Origin: Rhinopomastus cyanomelas
Taxonomy: Eukaryota; Chordata; Aves; Bucerotiformes; Rhinopomastidae
DNA length: 64,000 bases
Assembly: GCA_013400115.1 (NCBI GenBank)
Contig: VXBP01002894.1
Location: forward strand, 201,313 to 265,312
Direction: 5' to 3'
The translations under genes and the position numbers were made by a program. Every line of letters starts with the position of its first letter. Positions within the stretch are counted from its first letter, which is position 1. This document shows, in pieces, positions 44,521 to 59,300 of this stretch. The notes beneath the pieces were generated by a model that was given only the letters and a program-made list of their open reading frames with translations, was not told the origin of the DNA and ran no database searches.

Positions 44521-47261
44521 AAGCGAACTCTTGTTTTTGTAGACATCTAAGATGTTTCCCAGCCTGATATGCTGAAATATTCACAGCAAGTCAACTTCCT
44601 CCCTAAACTAAGGACGAAGAGCGGCACATCCAGGGAGCAGCAGCCTGTCAAATATAACAAGGTGGGTTGGTCTGTATGTTTCCCTTGCAGTAAGACCAGT
44701 TTGTAAAGTCAGTCACCAACACCTCGCTTTGACCCCAGAAGTGCCCCTTGCACTAAAGGCCAGTAACGATATAAAGCCAGCAGGGACAGTGACAGTAAAG
44801 ATGTTTTACGTTCTTCGCTAAGAATCAGAATGTCCATCTGGCTTCTGCACTTCTCTTCCTGCCACCTCTGTGCTGCACACCAAGAACTGAAGTACCTTCA
44901 GCTGCTTGCAACTGCTTTTGTGCAAAATGCTTTTAAGGTGCTTTTCATCTGGTGCTAAAAGAAAATACCTATATAAACACTGTTCAATGATTCATGAATG
45001 AAACCATTAACCACCAGCTGCTGCCTTACAGGAAAGCTGAAGACAACTCAGGTTTGACCTTTCTGTTTTGTTCCATGCCTTGCATTACCCTCTATCCCAA
45101 ACACGGCTTTTACTACGGCATTTCAACCCACATTGTATCTTGAACTTGGCTCAGGGGTTCTATTTTCACCACTTAGGTTTTGGGTTTGTTGGGTTGTTTT
45201 TTAACTTAGACTGAATTCAAATTATTCTGGCGGCCATTTGGAAATTTACAGAACAATTATACCCATAGGCAGTAGGCAAGAGCTTTCCAGACATTCTTGC
45301 TGGCAAAGGTCTTCAGGAGTGAAAAGAAGGATGAACCAGCTGCATAAGGGGTAGATTTTGAACAAAACAATAACTTTCCAGGAAGCAGTTGTGCTCCTTG
45401 ATAAGCTTTCAAGCATTTCAAACAGGCACCTCAAAACTAGGCACAAACGGCCCCTAAAAGTTTCCAACATCTATCAAAACACTCAGGAAATTTAGTATGG
45501 GGTATGGTTCTGCATGACACAAAGAGCACACCTAGGCTGACTCTATTAATTATGTCTCAAATCTACAGATACTCATATACCTAACTATTTGGCCAGATGA
45601 TTTCCATCTTCCCCCAGCACAACAAAAGCAGCTTCTCTGCTAGTACTTCCAATGCAACCGAGGGCTTTATAGGTGTAAGCAAACACCAGCCAGCACCCTC
45701 TGCCCTTTAAAATCTCAGCTCCTACCACCAACTTTTGGCAGCTGGGCCAGAATTCTCCTGAAAGCTTTCTCCATCCCCCCATCTCAGACTGCAGAATTTT
45801 GCCATCTCTGATGTCTTGGAGCTGGAACAGACAATTCAACAATGGCAAATCAGTCTGAACTACGTGTGGTTATGGGTCACCTGGATTCTCTGACTGTTCA
45901 GTCTTCTGGTCACTAATGCATTTAATATTTAAACCATGTATCGTCCTGCCGTGACAGGAACTGCACAGCAGAATCTGTAACTTTTGAAAAATACATCCCC
46001 TGGGCTGGCATGAGAAAAACCCCAAGATAATTCTGGCCCTGAAATCAATCCATTTCCTCTCCTCATGCAACAGTTAAAGCCCTAACACCAAATTGGAGAG
46101 GGGGAGCGAGTACTGGCCACAGGCTATTGTCAGTAACTTGTCCACAGCTGGAATTCCACGCTCAGAATTCCCTTACCTGGGTGCACCGCAAGGCTGAGTT
46201 ACTCCCTCAAGCTACCCCTACAGTTAGGCAAAGAGAAATTTGCATTTATGTCCTGTGATATTTGTACATGCGGCGAGAAGAGTCCGACAGAAGCGACGTT
46301 CTATAAAAGTCAAATAAATAAAAACAAAAATAAAAGCCGTGTACCAAGTTTGTTATAACAAAGTGTCAGGTTTTTCTTACATCCCAACCAAACTGAATAT
46401 GGGCTGGGTTCAGTGGGAAGGACTGTTGAGGAAACAATTATATAGTTGTTGCACTAATAAACAGACCATGGAAGTACTGGACTATGTGACGTTGCTTAAA
46501 GTGGTGCCAGTGTTTAGACTAGAGTCTTCATGTTAGAGTTACTGTCTCCAGCTCAGTGCAGTAGCTTGCAGAAACAACTTGAAATGTTCATTTTCCTTTG
46601 TTAACCAGCAAGTCTTCTGGGTCACAAGGGATCAAATTAGGTTTATGGGTGAGGAGCAGAACCTTACCCACCTGTTTTGTTTGGATTTTCCCATGAACTG
46701 ATCAGACGCTGGCACCACGCGCACACAGGCCCTCCGCATGAACACCAATGTGTTTAACACCAGCACAACACGTTCATCAGCTTTTCTTAACAATAATGAA
46801 CAAGTTAATGAAATCGAATTAACTAAGTGCCCAATTACAAAAATAACATTTTGCTCTTCACAACAGGGTCTAAAGGTGTGAAGAAAAATGTTTCACTGAC
46901 ACTTTATGTACAACTTGGTCATTGGCTACGGTCCCCCTAAACCATTTTTAAAATGATCCCAGCAAAACTATACAGAACATGAAAGAATATTTGCAACAGA
47001 TCTCATAAAGGACAGTGTAGAGAAATCCATTGTGGTGTACCTGATGTGTACATTAATTTAACAGATACGGCCTGTAAAACAACACAGTATGAACCTGTGG
47101 ATTTTTCTTTCGTTTTTTTCTTCTTTTTAAAAAAAGGACTTTTACAGAATTCAAGTAGTGTAGCAGGAAACCATAGATGCCTTTTGATCACAAGTCAGGC
47201 AAGATAGAGTCACTTATTGGATTTTCTCCTTGCTTCTGTTTGCTAAGGTGTCCCAGTGGAT

Positions 47262-47387
47262 CTATAAGTCTGTTGATGTTAGCTTCTTCATGCTCCGTCG
47301 CTGAGCTAAACTGGAGGCTGCAACAGGCTCTAACACTGGCTGAAATGTCTTGTGATTCAGTGCAGAATATGTAGCAGCCATGGCTCC
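47262..47387 (-). CDS. RPS6KA6: RPS6KA6 terminal coding exon (window exon 16)
   Basis: 126 bp including TAG at 47262-47264, encoding GAMAATYSALNHKTFQPVLE, then PVAASSLAQRRSMKKLTSTD and L. LAQRRSMKK is the ERK docking site of the RSK tail. The final STDL fits the class I PDZ ligand S/T-x-L shared by RSKs. Acceptor ctctag. Confidence 0.97.
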   Translation of the reverse strand, partial: GAMAATYSALNHKTFQPVLEPVAASSLAQRRSMKKLTSTDL

Positions 47388-50300
47388 CTAGAGAACAAGG
47401 AAACACAGAAGAAAAGGCTGTAAAGGCCATTTTTGGCAGAAAAAATAAAGCTATTGAATATAAAATTCCTAATTAATATTACCAAAAAAAATAATTCTCA
47501 GAACTTATGGCAGGTCTTGCACATTCTCTAAAGTTTTTTTTTTTTGGAAAAACCACTTATTGCTGAATCCTTCAGGTTTCTGAGCATGGGGGTCTGACAT
47601 GTCTTTTTCTTTCCTATTTATTTATTTAACGTATCATAGATGTAGGAGTAACCTTTCAACAGGGGTCAAAATTAGCATTGTCCAAGCAGCATCATCAACT
47701 TATCAAACAGCCACTTAAGTGGCTACTCAGGTCCTGACTTAAAAGACCACACAACAAAGTCTGTTCTGTCCCAGAGTTTGAATCCAATCAAACCAAAATG
47801 AAGTCAATGTTGAGCCTTCCAGGTGTTTTACCTTTACTAGATGTGGTGCATCTTGCCTGTTTAGTTGATAATGTGGCAGCTGGTCCCTACAGGCGATCCA
47901 CGAATGTTTTAATACTTGCTCTGCTGTGTATCGCTGATGCGGATCTACGTGAAGCATATGCGATAATAAATCCTAGATACAAACAAGAAACAAAAACACT
48001 CGTCAGTTAAAATAATCTTAAACAGACTTTAAAGCATCAGTGGTGGCACCAAAGAAAAAAGTACCCTGTGTGGCAGGGACTAACACAATGCATACACACA
48101 CAGACCAGCCGATAAATCGGATCGCTCTGTGCCTTGACACTGCACAAGGCTGAAAACAATGTGTTGTACTATTTCATCAGTTGAACAGAGCAAGTCTTTA
48201 TAGTAAAGAAACTTACTGCTGTCTGCCTGTTTCATGTTTCAGTTGGTTATTAATATCATTAAAAGACTAGAAATCTTGTTAAAAGGCAGCACACGGATTT
48301 TTATGGAAGAAAGCTGTTATCTGTAAACACCTCTCTCCTCATTTGCACTACACGTTTGGGGGCTGCTCACTACTCACTACAATTAAATTAATATACAGCA
48401 ATCAAAGAAAGTTGCTACACAAAGAGTAAAGTCAGCAGAAAGGGATCCTTGTTCAGAAGGGTTAGAAACAAGCTCCTAATTACAACGATGTTGGTCAGAA
48501 CAAGAGCTGTGAGGGAAGGGCACAGAACAGGGCCAGGAACAGCTCAGAAGGAAACAAACTATGAACAAGCTGACATAATGTTCCCTTTGTACAAACTGTT
48601 TAAGCCTGCGTCGATAAACAGAAGTAAATTACATGTGCTCAGACAGCAGCAGCCAACAAGTATCTTGAATTGCTCCTGCTGGGGTGAACAAACAGTGCAG
48701 GATGCAAGCAATCAGGAAAAAATATTAATGCCCAGCTGTATCAAAAGTAACATTATGGTACCTACAAGAGCAGGGTGACACCAAACCAGCACCCAAGGTG
48801 TTGAGTCTTTAAATAATTGAAATGGTTACTGAAAGTACTGGTGAAAAGATCTCACGACTTCAACGTTGAGCAATGTTTTAAGAAACTAGAACTAGCATAT
48901 AATTGTTAAAATTCATCCTTCCATTAAAGGAACCCCATTAACTCTGATTTTGGTGCAATACAAACAAGGAACAGTAAAAAAAGTTATTAGAAAAGCTTTT
49001 ACTGGAACCTATTTTATTTTCAATATTTGTCCGGAATCCAGGGAAAGGAAGAGGGTGCACTTTTCCTGATTTCCCTGACATCTGTCAGTCAGTGTGCCCA
49101 AGGGAAGGCAGACAGAAGACAAAAGTTAAACAAGAGATGTTCTGAGTAGAAATCGGGAGCAGCTTTTGCCTCCTTAAAGCAGCCAAGCACTAGAAAAGGC
49201 TGCCCAGGCAAACTGCCTTGGAGGTTTCTAAAGTCAGGCTGAAAAAAGCCCTGAGCTACCTGGTCAGAACTTACAGCTGACCCTGCGCAGGACGCTGGAC
49301 TCAAACATCTTTGTTGCAATTAAGTTTTCAGGTACTAAGAGCACACTATTTTAGTAGTTCAGTAGATGTTTATCTGTGTCTTACAAAACTAAAGAAAAAC
49401 AAAACTATTTTACACCTTTGCTGCATCTGAAACAGTGTCCCAGTTGCCTCCACTTAATGAGAATTTTCCACTGCCTATCCGTACCAGGATCTCCTCTGGA
49501 GTATCATTGGGACCATTGGCAAACGGAGTATAGCTGTTGAAAAAAACCACAAAACACCTTGTTATAGGCAAGAAGCTGCAAGAAACTGGTAAATTCTCAT
49601 TAATCATTCTGAGTAGATATCCCACTGCTGACAGAAAGTCACTATAAACCATTAAATACTCCTTACAACAGTATTTTATTGTGTTTAGCATCCGTGCGTT
49701 TAATTAAAGAATGAGCACAGTATATACACATCTATCGTTTGGGGAAAAGCTGCCAGAAAATTTTCATGGTACTTTCTTGACTTGAGCGACTTTAGGAAGC
49801 TTGAACCACTAGATCTTTTGGGGCCTTACAACAGTTTGCAGGGCTTCCTCTCAATTTGGGCTATTTTCTACAAGTCCTATTGTGACAAACTCAAAGGAAC
49901 TGAAGAGGCAGATCCAAAAACTGATGTCAGTCACTTTAATAAATAAATCTTTAAACACGTCAAGGTGTTTAAATCTTTAAACATGTTTCCAGGTGCTGGG
50001 ATCTACTGTGATCTTCATACTTGTTATTTTGAAAGCTCTGCATTGAATGAAGTTCTCCCAGAAACTGGGGGCAGTCTTTAGCAGCCCCCGATCACACACC
50101 ATAGCAGAGAGAAGCCTTGAACCCACCTGTAAGATAAGCCTAGTCTATATACACATTTAGTTGCAGCTTCCTGTTCCCCTCTGGTATCTTTGCACTCAAA
50201 TCAATGAGGTAACACCTCAGGATTTTAATGAAAGCCTGGATTCATGCAGCATGCTGGAATTTTAGGTAAACAAGAAAGCTAAGAAACACTTCTCACCCTG

Positions 50301-53300
50301 CCAACATTGTGTAAAGAAGAACACCCAAGCTCCATATGTCACAAGCAGCATCATAACCCTGTCTCATGAGAACCTGTAAAACAAAAAGGATGTTATCAGG
50401 CTTTTCCTATATTAATAAACCATCCCAAACCCATACTACTGAATGGTCTAAGGAAGGGTAAGTCAATCCCAGGACAATTTCAGAAGTTTCATCATTTATT
50501 TAATACAGAGGTTACAGTAAGCATTGACAGTATTTCTTGATCCTAGAACATCACCTCTTAAGATTCTCAGCAGGCCTACATCTTATCTTTGAGGGTGGAT
50601 TCTGCTATTTTTCAAGCAGATTTATTGCAAACATAAGCACCAGTGTTTATAAAACATGTATAAATCTCATTTCAGGAAAACCAGAAAAATTTTTCCTTTT
50701 TTTTTTAAGCACTGCAAAAAGTTTAAGCCCTCAACGCAGCAGAAGCAGCACAGAGAAAACAATGCTTAACGTACCTCTGGTGCCACGAAGTTTGCGGTGT
50801 AGCACGGAGTTAGAAGCAGTCCATTTTCTCCTCGAAGTTGCTTTGCAAATCCGAAGTCACAAATTCGGATAGAATCAGCATTATTTGAATCATCCATGTA
50901 TAAAATATTACTAGGTTTAAGGTCTCGATGCACTACCTTCACACAAAGACATTGTATGATCTGTCAGTCAGAAGCTGCACGTTATTTGTACGCAATTTCC
51001 ATTTTATAAAAGCTACTTGCTAGATTCATATATTTGTTTAGAGTTGAACAGGATTACAGAACTACAATTCTAATTCAGGTAGGATTAAAAAGGCTACTGG
51101 CTCATAATGCAACTGGAATTAACAAAAGCCTTTACCAACAAATATCTGCTGTTTTGCAAAGTGTGGAAGAGGCAAAAGGCCTCACAAGAGTAACAGGGTG
51201 ATTTGTTATTCACCTTTGTCACAAAACACTCAGAAATCTCTTCCCTTCTGCCAGAAAAACAAGGCAAGCAAAGCAGGTAACAACAGGCTTTTGTTATTTC
51301 TAAGGGATGTGAAAGCAGCTATGCCACTGAAGGAATCACTCACTCCTTGGCAGTGCAGGTAATCCACAGTCTTGGTTATTGTATATAGTACAGCGCTGGC
51401 CTCTCGCTCCGAGAAGAACTTCTGCCTGAGGATTCGATCGAGCAGCTCCCCTCCTTTCATCAGCTCCGTGACAAGGTAGATGAATCTACCATCATCGTAC
51501 ACCTGATGAGAAGTTTAACAGTGCACATGTATATAAACACACGTTAAAAAAATTATCTATAATTATATATCCTGATAAAAGAAAACGACAGGCTAGACTG
51601 TTCATTTATTCAAAGCACAAACAGCAGAAAAATGTAATTCTGCATATCAGAAGCCTTAAAGCATAAAGTATCAGAGTGCCTAGGTGTCATTCTGCAAGAT
51701 GTTAAGGTAACTGGTTGTTAATTTGTGACCCAAAATTAGATTTTCCAGTCTAGGGACACTAGTTGTAAGAGAAGAGTAGCCCTACCACTCCCCATTGCTC
51801 TTTCCTCTAAGGGCCATTTGTAGCTGGTGGCACTTGGCAGGAACACGGCAACGTGCAGCTGCTTTTCGGATTCCTGAAACCGTAGCTACTCATTTGAAAT
51901 GAGGAGAAACTTATATCAGGGGCAACACCAAATTTCTACTTTATTTTGCACTCCAAACTCACTAAACAGCGTTTAGAAACACTAGTATTAGGATAATACC
52001 ACTATTTTGAAACGCTCAACACTTCACTACTTGTTCTGACGTCCCAACATATTTTACTATGTAAAAGAAATGTAGTAATCCAAACAGACTCTCCACATCT
52101 CTATTCATTTAGTGACTACTAGGAAATAAGAGGGAGCAGAGAAAGAGAGGTACATACATCCTTTAAAGTGATAATGTTTGGATGCTGTCCATAACGCATG
52201 AGAATCTCAATTTCTTCTGAGGGATCCCTCTTACTTTTATCAATTATCTGCAAAAAACAGCAACAGGAAGAACAAACTTGGCTCAAAGTCTATTAAATGG
52301 AGAAATATTTTTGTGTTTATATTTGTATTCTCACTTCAACAGAATAAAAATGTTTTTACAAGTTCACTACTTCTTGCTAATCATGACTAATCCATCTTCC
52401 AGTTTCACATCCCATTCTTTACTTGTTTCTTGCTCTGTCCTTACTACCAATTAAAACTGTATCATTAATGCAGTTTATTCTGCTCCAGTGGACAAGGAAA
52501 TGCAATGGACTCTGGGAAGCTCCTTCCCTGCAGCCAGTTCCTTGTGCATTTTATTTTATTTCAGGTGTGCTCATCATCACACAGTATTTTCAGGCTTCAA
52601 GACTCTAACTACAAAGCCAGTTCTTCAAGGCCGTAACTTTACTCACAGAAAGAAGAGCTACAGAAGCCAAAACACAGTATAAACAAATGAAGAACACATC
52701 ATTTTTCATTTCTCACAGCATATAAACAGCCCCAGCAACTAGAAAATGAACGTGTTTATCAGTTGTAAATAGTTTCACAAGGTATCTTTTCACACAATAC
52801 TTTCAGAACTGTACCTTTACAGCAAACTCCATGTTTGTAGCTATGTGCACACACCGCTTGCAAACCGAGTAAGAACCGACCCCAATATCTTCCTTCAGTT
52901 CATACACGTCCATGAACTGTGCGCTGCTTCCGTGAAGCTGCTTTAAAAACACAAACATGCCAGCTCATCTAAAGCAGTAAGACACTCATTGCCATAACAC
53001 TGTTGTTTTGAATTCTATTTAAAATTTTCAGTAGTTTAAAAAAAAAAAGTACTTTATTTTTATTTTTTATTCAAGTACTTTGAAATTTCAAAGTGTCCCC
53101 TGGAAGCATTTTAATAATGCAAATACTATAATGCTCTGACTAGCCAAAAAACCCCCCAGACTGTAAAGATTAGGTATTGATCAATCTTTAGCATTTGAGA
53201 CAAAAAAAAACACTCAACAGAATACATTTCACCACCAAAAAAGTGTTACCTGTACTATTGGCAGGATATTGGTGAGTGGTGATATTTTATGATCTTCTAC

Positions 53301-56300
53301 AGTAGTTGTTGCAACAAAACTAAATCCTTTGAAGAGCTGATGTGCATTTGCACTAGGTGGGACTCCTGGGGAATCTGTGGACATGGACATTTGATGAGCG
53401 CTGCTAGATCCCAGCAAGCCAGAGTTTAATACTCAGGAGATATGTTGGATAAAACATTTTGAGGGAAGGGAAGCAAACGAGCAATGCTAGACGTTGCACA
53501 AGACTTCCAGTCAGTCACCTGTCTTCCTTCATTTCAAAAATAACATCCAAAGGACATTCCTGGGTTTTATCTAAACCAGCAAAACCCTGCAGGAATGACT
53601 GTGCAAACACACGTTTTTAGGAAAAAGCTGACAAGCATAACACTACTTATGAGAAAGGAGAAAAGATCATAATCGAGGGTTGCATCATGAAGCAGTGTCC
53701 ATTGGTTTCACCGCTTCAGAGGAATATTCGCTGCTGGGAAGACACAAGTGAGGCAACACAGGAATATTCACGTGCTTCGCAACCGAGTCGCTCGGAAATT
53801 TTTGTAGTGCTAGTATAAGGGCTACTTCCAACACTAGTTTTTGTAAGCTTTCTGAAACTATTTGAGGTATCACTGATCTAGCAGTTTTGGTAGTCAGTTC
53901 GTTGTGTATTTTCCTCACACTTCTCTACCTCTGAATCACATTTTTTTCTCAAGAGTAAAGTCAAATCCCTCATGGGTTACTGAGGGGAAAATCATCATTT
54001 GGTTGTTAATGTTTTGGGGGTTTTTTTGTGTTGGTGCATCCAAGTTTAGCAGAACATTTCAAAGAAAAGGAACCCACTGAGGAGAACATACTCCTTCAAA
54101 GAACTGGCACCCTTTCTTTTTGATTTTGTCAGTGACTTTTGTTAGTAACTTGTTATTGTGACCTCTAACCCTAACTTGACCTCTCTTGTCACATGAGGCT
54201 AAGCAATTTATAACCACAAACAATTACCTTTTGGCGTTTTTGCTGTGAATTCTGGATCAAAACAAAAGGTATCTTCTGGCTTTCCAGAAGCAGGTTTAAA
54301 TGGGGGTTGAATTTCTCTTCTGAACAGTTTCTGAAGTAGAAGGACAAAGTCATGTGATTAAAAACTAATTAAATTTTCACAGGTGCTGTCATTTTGCCAA
54401 GCTAAAGGGAAAGCAACTCAAACCTTACTGCACGAGAACAGTTTCCAGAAAGGGTGAATAATACACAGCACATAGAAACCCCACAAATATACATGGGGAA
54501 ACTGAGCTACTTTTCATAGAGTTTTGCGTTGAAACACTCAGGGAAATGTTACCAAACTAGTCTAACAGTCTAGAGCTCTTCATCTTTATAGTGAATCTGC
54601 CTCATCTAGCAGATCTGTACTGTTGGACCTACAACAGCAGGCTGCTACTTATCACTAGGTCATCTCCAGCTTCCTCAGAGCATATCTTAGATCCATCACC
54701 ATCTCAGCCCTGGTTCACTGCTGTTATCAGAACCCTGAAAAACCCACCCTGAAGGGCAGCTCTGGAATAGCCTTTACTTTCCTATGTTGGGTCCTACACA
54801 AAGAGCTCTCAGTAAGGAACTGCCAGTTCTCAGAGCTCTGTTCTGGGCTTTCCTCATCTACTACAATAAGTTGGAGGGAAGGAAGGGAAAGAAGAACAAT
54901 GGCACTTCATCTTTTTCTTCCTTTACTCAAGATGTGTTAGGAAAATATGTTGCCCAACTGATCACAAATCAGCAATAAGTACCATTTACAGTTAAGGAAG
55001 AGAAAACGTCCTGTCAAACGATGTCGAAGCTCCATGCACAGTTCAGGAAGTTCTGAACAAGTTTTCTTTGCTTTTCTCTTATCATTTCAGAGCTGTTCCC
55101 TACACTTCATTTATGTTTTCTGCATGTGAACATGCGGCATATTTCAATTAAAAGAAAAATAAATCCAAGGAAAAGGAATCTAAATTCATCCCAAAAAATT
55201 ATGAGATAAAATACAGACGTGGTCACCAACACAGTGAATTAAGCACAAAGTCTTGTCAAATGAAGGTAATATATAAAGAGAGAAATGAAAGAGATGGAAC
55301 TTAGGGCTTTAAAACTTCCTCCTGATATTTATTTCAACTTCAGCCCTTTAAAAAAAATAGTTACTAGATATGCCACAAAAACACAGCCTTTTCATACGAA
55401 GTGTGCTCACATAAAACAGGTGTTTCACTGTTAATGAAAACTTCAGTTGCTAATCAGGACTTTGTGGTAAACGCTGCATGAATACAGCTAGAAAACTAGC
55501 TTCTCAGAAGTAAATACAAGGATCATGGCAAGGAGCTTTAAACTAGATTTTGCTAGCGCTGCAGCAGTTGTCAGCACAGCAACATCTTATTTGTTGTGAC
55601 TAACCTTTTGAGGACATTATAGAAAAGAAGTGTTTTCAGAGCAGATTTATTTGATACAGAGAGAACATCTTGGTTTTGAGAACATTTCTGGGAAATCCAT
55701 CTCAAAGATGAGAGGACCACAGAGGAAAAGTATCGAGCTGGTTGTTAAAAATTTAAGCAAGCAATTGTGAGCTGTAGTCTCCTGATTGTCTGCAAGCATC
55801 ACAGTCAATACTTCAGCTGTGAATGGAACATGACTGATGAAACAGGAACGTGCTGCGGCTGACCAGAGAGAAGTCAAAGACAATCATAGTCACAGCAAGT
55901 TTTTGTGCCCTGCATGGAAGGGCTAGACAGACACTCAGAAGAATACTGCACATAGGGAACATCAGCATCCTTTCCCAATCACAAATGCTCTAACAGGCAG
56001 TTTAAGCTTCAGAATGATGCAACTCTTATTTAAGAAGTAAACGAACAATTTATAATTAATCATCTCTATACCATAAATACTACAGCTCCAGATGCCAAGT
56101 CAGATTAGAACAGAAGCCAGACTGTAACAGTCAGCAGCACTGCAGTGTTTATTGTGCCCCTTATTCAGATGCAAATACTTGTGATGCTACAACACTCAGA
56201 AAAATTAAAACCAGCCTTATCATTGAGATCATTTTGTACTCACATTCCAGTCCACAGTAGAAAAAAAAGGATGTCTCTTGATTTCTTCAACTCCATCTGA

Positions 56301-59300
56301 ACCAGCTCCTGCAGTAAAGAAAATCCTGTATTTAAAACACTTTGGGTAAACTGAGGAAGACTGCACTGATAGTTTCCTAAAAGATTTATTTGCACAAATA
56401 CAAATACATAAACACACAAATACCCCAAGGGTGTAAAATACTCAATTAAGTAGTGCATGCTTCAAATGGAGTACAAGAAGGCCATTAACAGTGTTGATGT
56501 TCTGTGTTCTGACACCGTCAAAGCTTCTGCTTCCTGCTAAGAGTCATTGGTTCACGAAACAAATTATTCATTAGCCAAAACCAGTAGTCATGATCCAAAT
56601 CAAGGAGAAATCATATCTAAGCCCAGACTTACTGACCACGCAGAGCCTGAGTGTCTCCAGCAACTACTTTATAATAATCAACTCCACACAACCCCTTTTT
56701 ATTTCCAAGATCAAAATACATGAACCCACCTAATCTATTTGATGGATTCCTTTTAAACAACATCCTCAGAAGACTTTGTGCTTCAGGGCTGAGGAACTGA
56801 GGCATCCCAAGTTTTGCTCTGAAGGGAAAGAGAGAACATGTAAGAGGAAAAAATGTTCTTAGCAGAAACTGCCTAAATAGACTTCATTGCACAGCTTGAT
56901 CCAGCCCAAAGCCATGTATAGTTGTACACATCGAACTCATCGGTGCTTGAGTTTCACTTAATTTGAGTGGTTTTCAAAAGAAGAAAAAAACCCAAACCGA
57001 ACAAAACCTCTGCAAACAAAACACCATACTAAAAACCTCAAACCCCACCTGAGCATCCAAACAAACTTTACAGTAAGTTGTTACCTCCAGAATACGTCAT
57101 TATTATCAAAGTTAACTTCATATCACCAGGAAGTTATCATCAAAATCCCTCTACCAGAATTACCACCTGCACAGACATGCTAAATTTCAAATTAGTTGCC
57201 CCTGAAGTGATTTGCTAATATTATTGTTGAAGCGAGAGCCTCAAAGAGGTCTCACTGAGCCAGTATATCAAAGCTTCAGCTTATTTTAAGAAAACAATTG
57301 CATTAAGGCAAGGAATTAATTCTACAGAACTGCAGCATCCCTTCACCAAGTGAGGCCACTGACAAATCCATCTGCTTTCACACATAACACCCCAAGTAGG
57401 AGTTTACAGTGATAAGTGTAAACTGCTCTATGTTGGTAAGAGCTGAGATTCTCTCTCAACCCCTTCCCTGACTATCACCCCCTCGAAAGCCCCAAGGCTC
57501 TGCATGTGGTCTGAAGGAAATTCTTTGTTAGCTAAGCACACATAAAGAACATCTTTGCCCAACAGCCTCACTTACTAATCACCAGTTTGCCCAGTTTGTC
57601 TCGTCAGACAGCTTCTGTTGTAACTGAGATAATTGATTTTGACAGACATGAGCACCTAAGTGCACACTCCATATACCCCCACACAAAGCAACATCTGATT
57701 AACTGCTGCTTACAAAACCAGGTAATGCTTTAACAGTGGCAAGAGGCTATAACAACACGAGTGGCAAGTAACAGCGGTCTCATTTACTGTACTGGTTTTA
57801 TCTTTATTATACACCCACAATGAAAACACAAGTTGCAGTTACTTAGCAGTATTTGCATAGTTTGGCTTCTAAACCTCATTGTGGGGCTGGGCTTTCTTGT
57901 TCCTGCTCTAGCTTTAATGCTCTTAAAGCACAAGGAGTTGTAACAAGGTGGCAGAACAGACTTAAAGGACATTTTCTGACTTTGAACAAAGTAAGGAGAT
58001 TTACTTACTTGAGTATCATATTCATAGTTTCATTTCGATCTTTACCTTGAAATGGTAGTGTACCAGTAAGCATTTCAAACTGAAAAGAACAAATGTTAAT
58101 CTAAATCAACACTTCTTCCCCCATTTGCTCAAACAAAGCATAAAGTACTGTGCCCTACTGCTGTACTAGTCACTGGCTTGAGCCAGATTAAAGTTCAAAA
58201 ATCTGAAAACACTGTTTTCATCGGCAGTTTACTTGGTAATGACAGCAGCAAGCGGAACACAATGATGACACAGAATTGTTTTACATCCATAAGCTACTTC
58301 TACTGAAGTTATGAACTCCAAATTTTATGCATTGCAATACTGTGAAAATGGCAGGAAGAAATCCTAGAGCACCACTTTAGTTTTATTATCAATGAGTATT
58401 TCCACCCTAAGGCATCACAGCAAAGGTGTAAGTGCTAGCAGTTACTGCTCCAACTCTACTGTTCACAGAACCACAGAATGTTAGGAGTTGGAAAGGATCT
58501 TGAGAGGTCATCTAGTCCAAACCCCCTGTATTGGTTCATTACTTTTACAAAAATGCAATTAATATTCCAACAAACTGAATCTTTTTATTTTTTACTATAA
58601 CTATGAAGCAACATGTGAAATAATTATCTCACTCGAACTGTTCTAAGCTACTCATGATTACACATCTCACTTTCACAATTCCTATTACGGAGCAATTTTT
58701 ACTCAGCATAGTTGCTGTTTAAGTAGCAATTCAGTTGTTGCACTCTCTCCTCCCCTAATCCCTAGATCTGGACAAGCTTATTCTGATGACATGATTTCAC
58801 ATACACTTAGATATAGGCATCGTGTCTGTGACCCTAAGTAAGGTAAGTGATGAAGCATACAGTACCATGAGAACACCAAAGGACCACCAGTCCGCACTCT
58901 GGTTGTGCCCTCGCCTGTTTACTACTTCAGGAGCCATGTATTCTACAGTACCACAGAAAGAATAGGCCTTCTTTTCTTGATCTACTGATTCTTTGCTGAG
59001 TCCGAAGTCTAAAACAACAGCATTACAAGAATACAGCCAGTAAAGAAGTTTCAGAAGAAAACACAGTATTTTATTCAAAATTCAGAGTGTTGACAGGTTA
59101 GGGGTTTTTGCTTTCAGGAGCATTACTGACTAACTCAGCTCCTCACGGCGTCAGAATCTACAAATTTCTAGAGATCCCGCAGACATTTACCACATCCCAC
59201 CCAGCCCAGTCTGCAAGTCCTGTTACCTTGATGGTGAACACCAATATTATTGCTCAATATTTGAAACGTTAGACATTTAGAGCCTCAAGATAATCAAATG

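Larger units (their letters stand above)
41659..47261 (-). other. RPS6KA6: Presumed RPS6KA6 3' UTR and downstream flank
   Basis: This is noncoding sequence directly after the RPS6KA6 stop codon. It contains a TTGG-rich run (41915-41943), a SINE candidate (43276-43435) and two CR1 pieces (43726-43770, 44356-44520). No ORF has family motifs. How much of it is transcribed cannot be decided from sequence alone. Confidence 0.35.

Noticed and set aside
54160..54185. Telomere-like ccctaac words
   Set aside because: Only a single partial match (ctaaccctaacttg), not an interstitial telomeric array.
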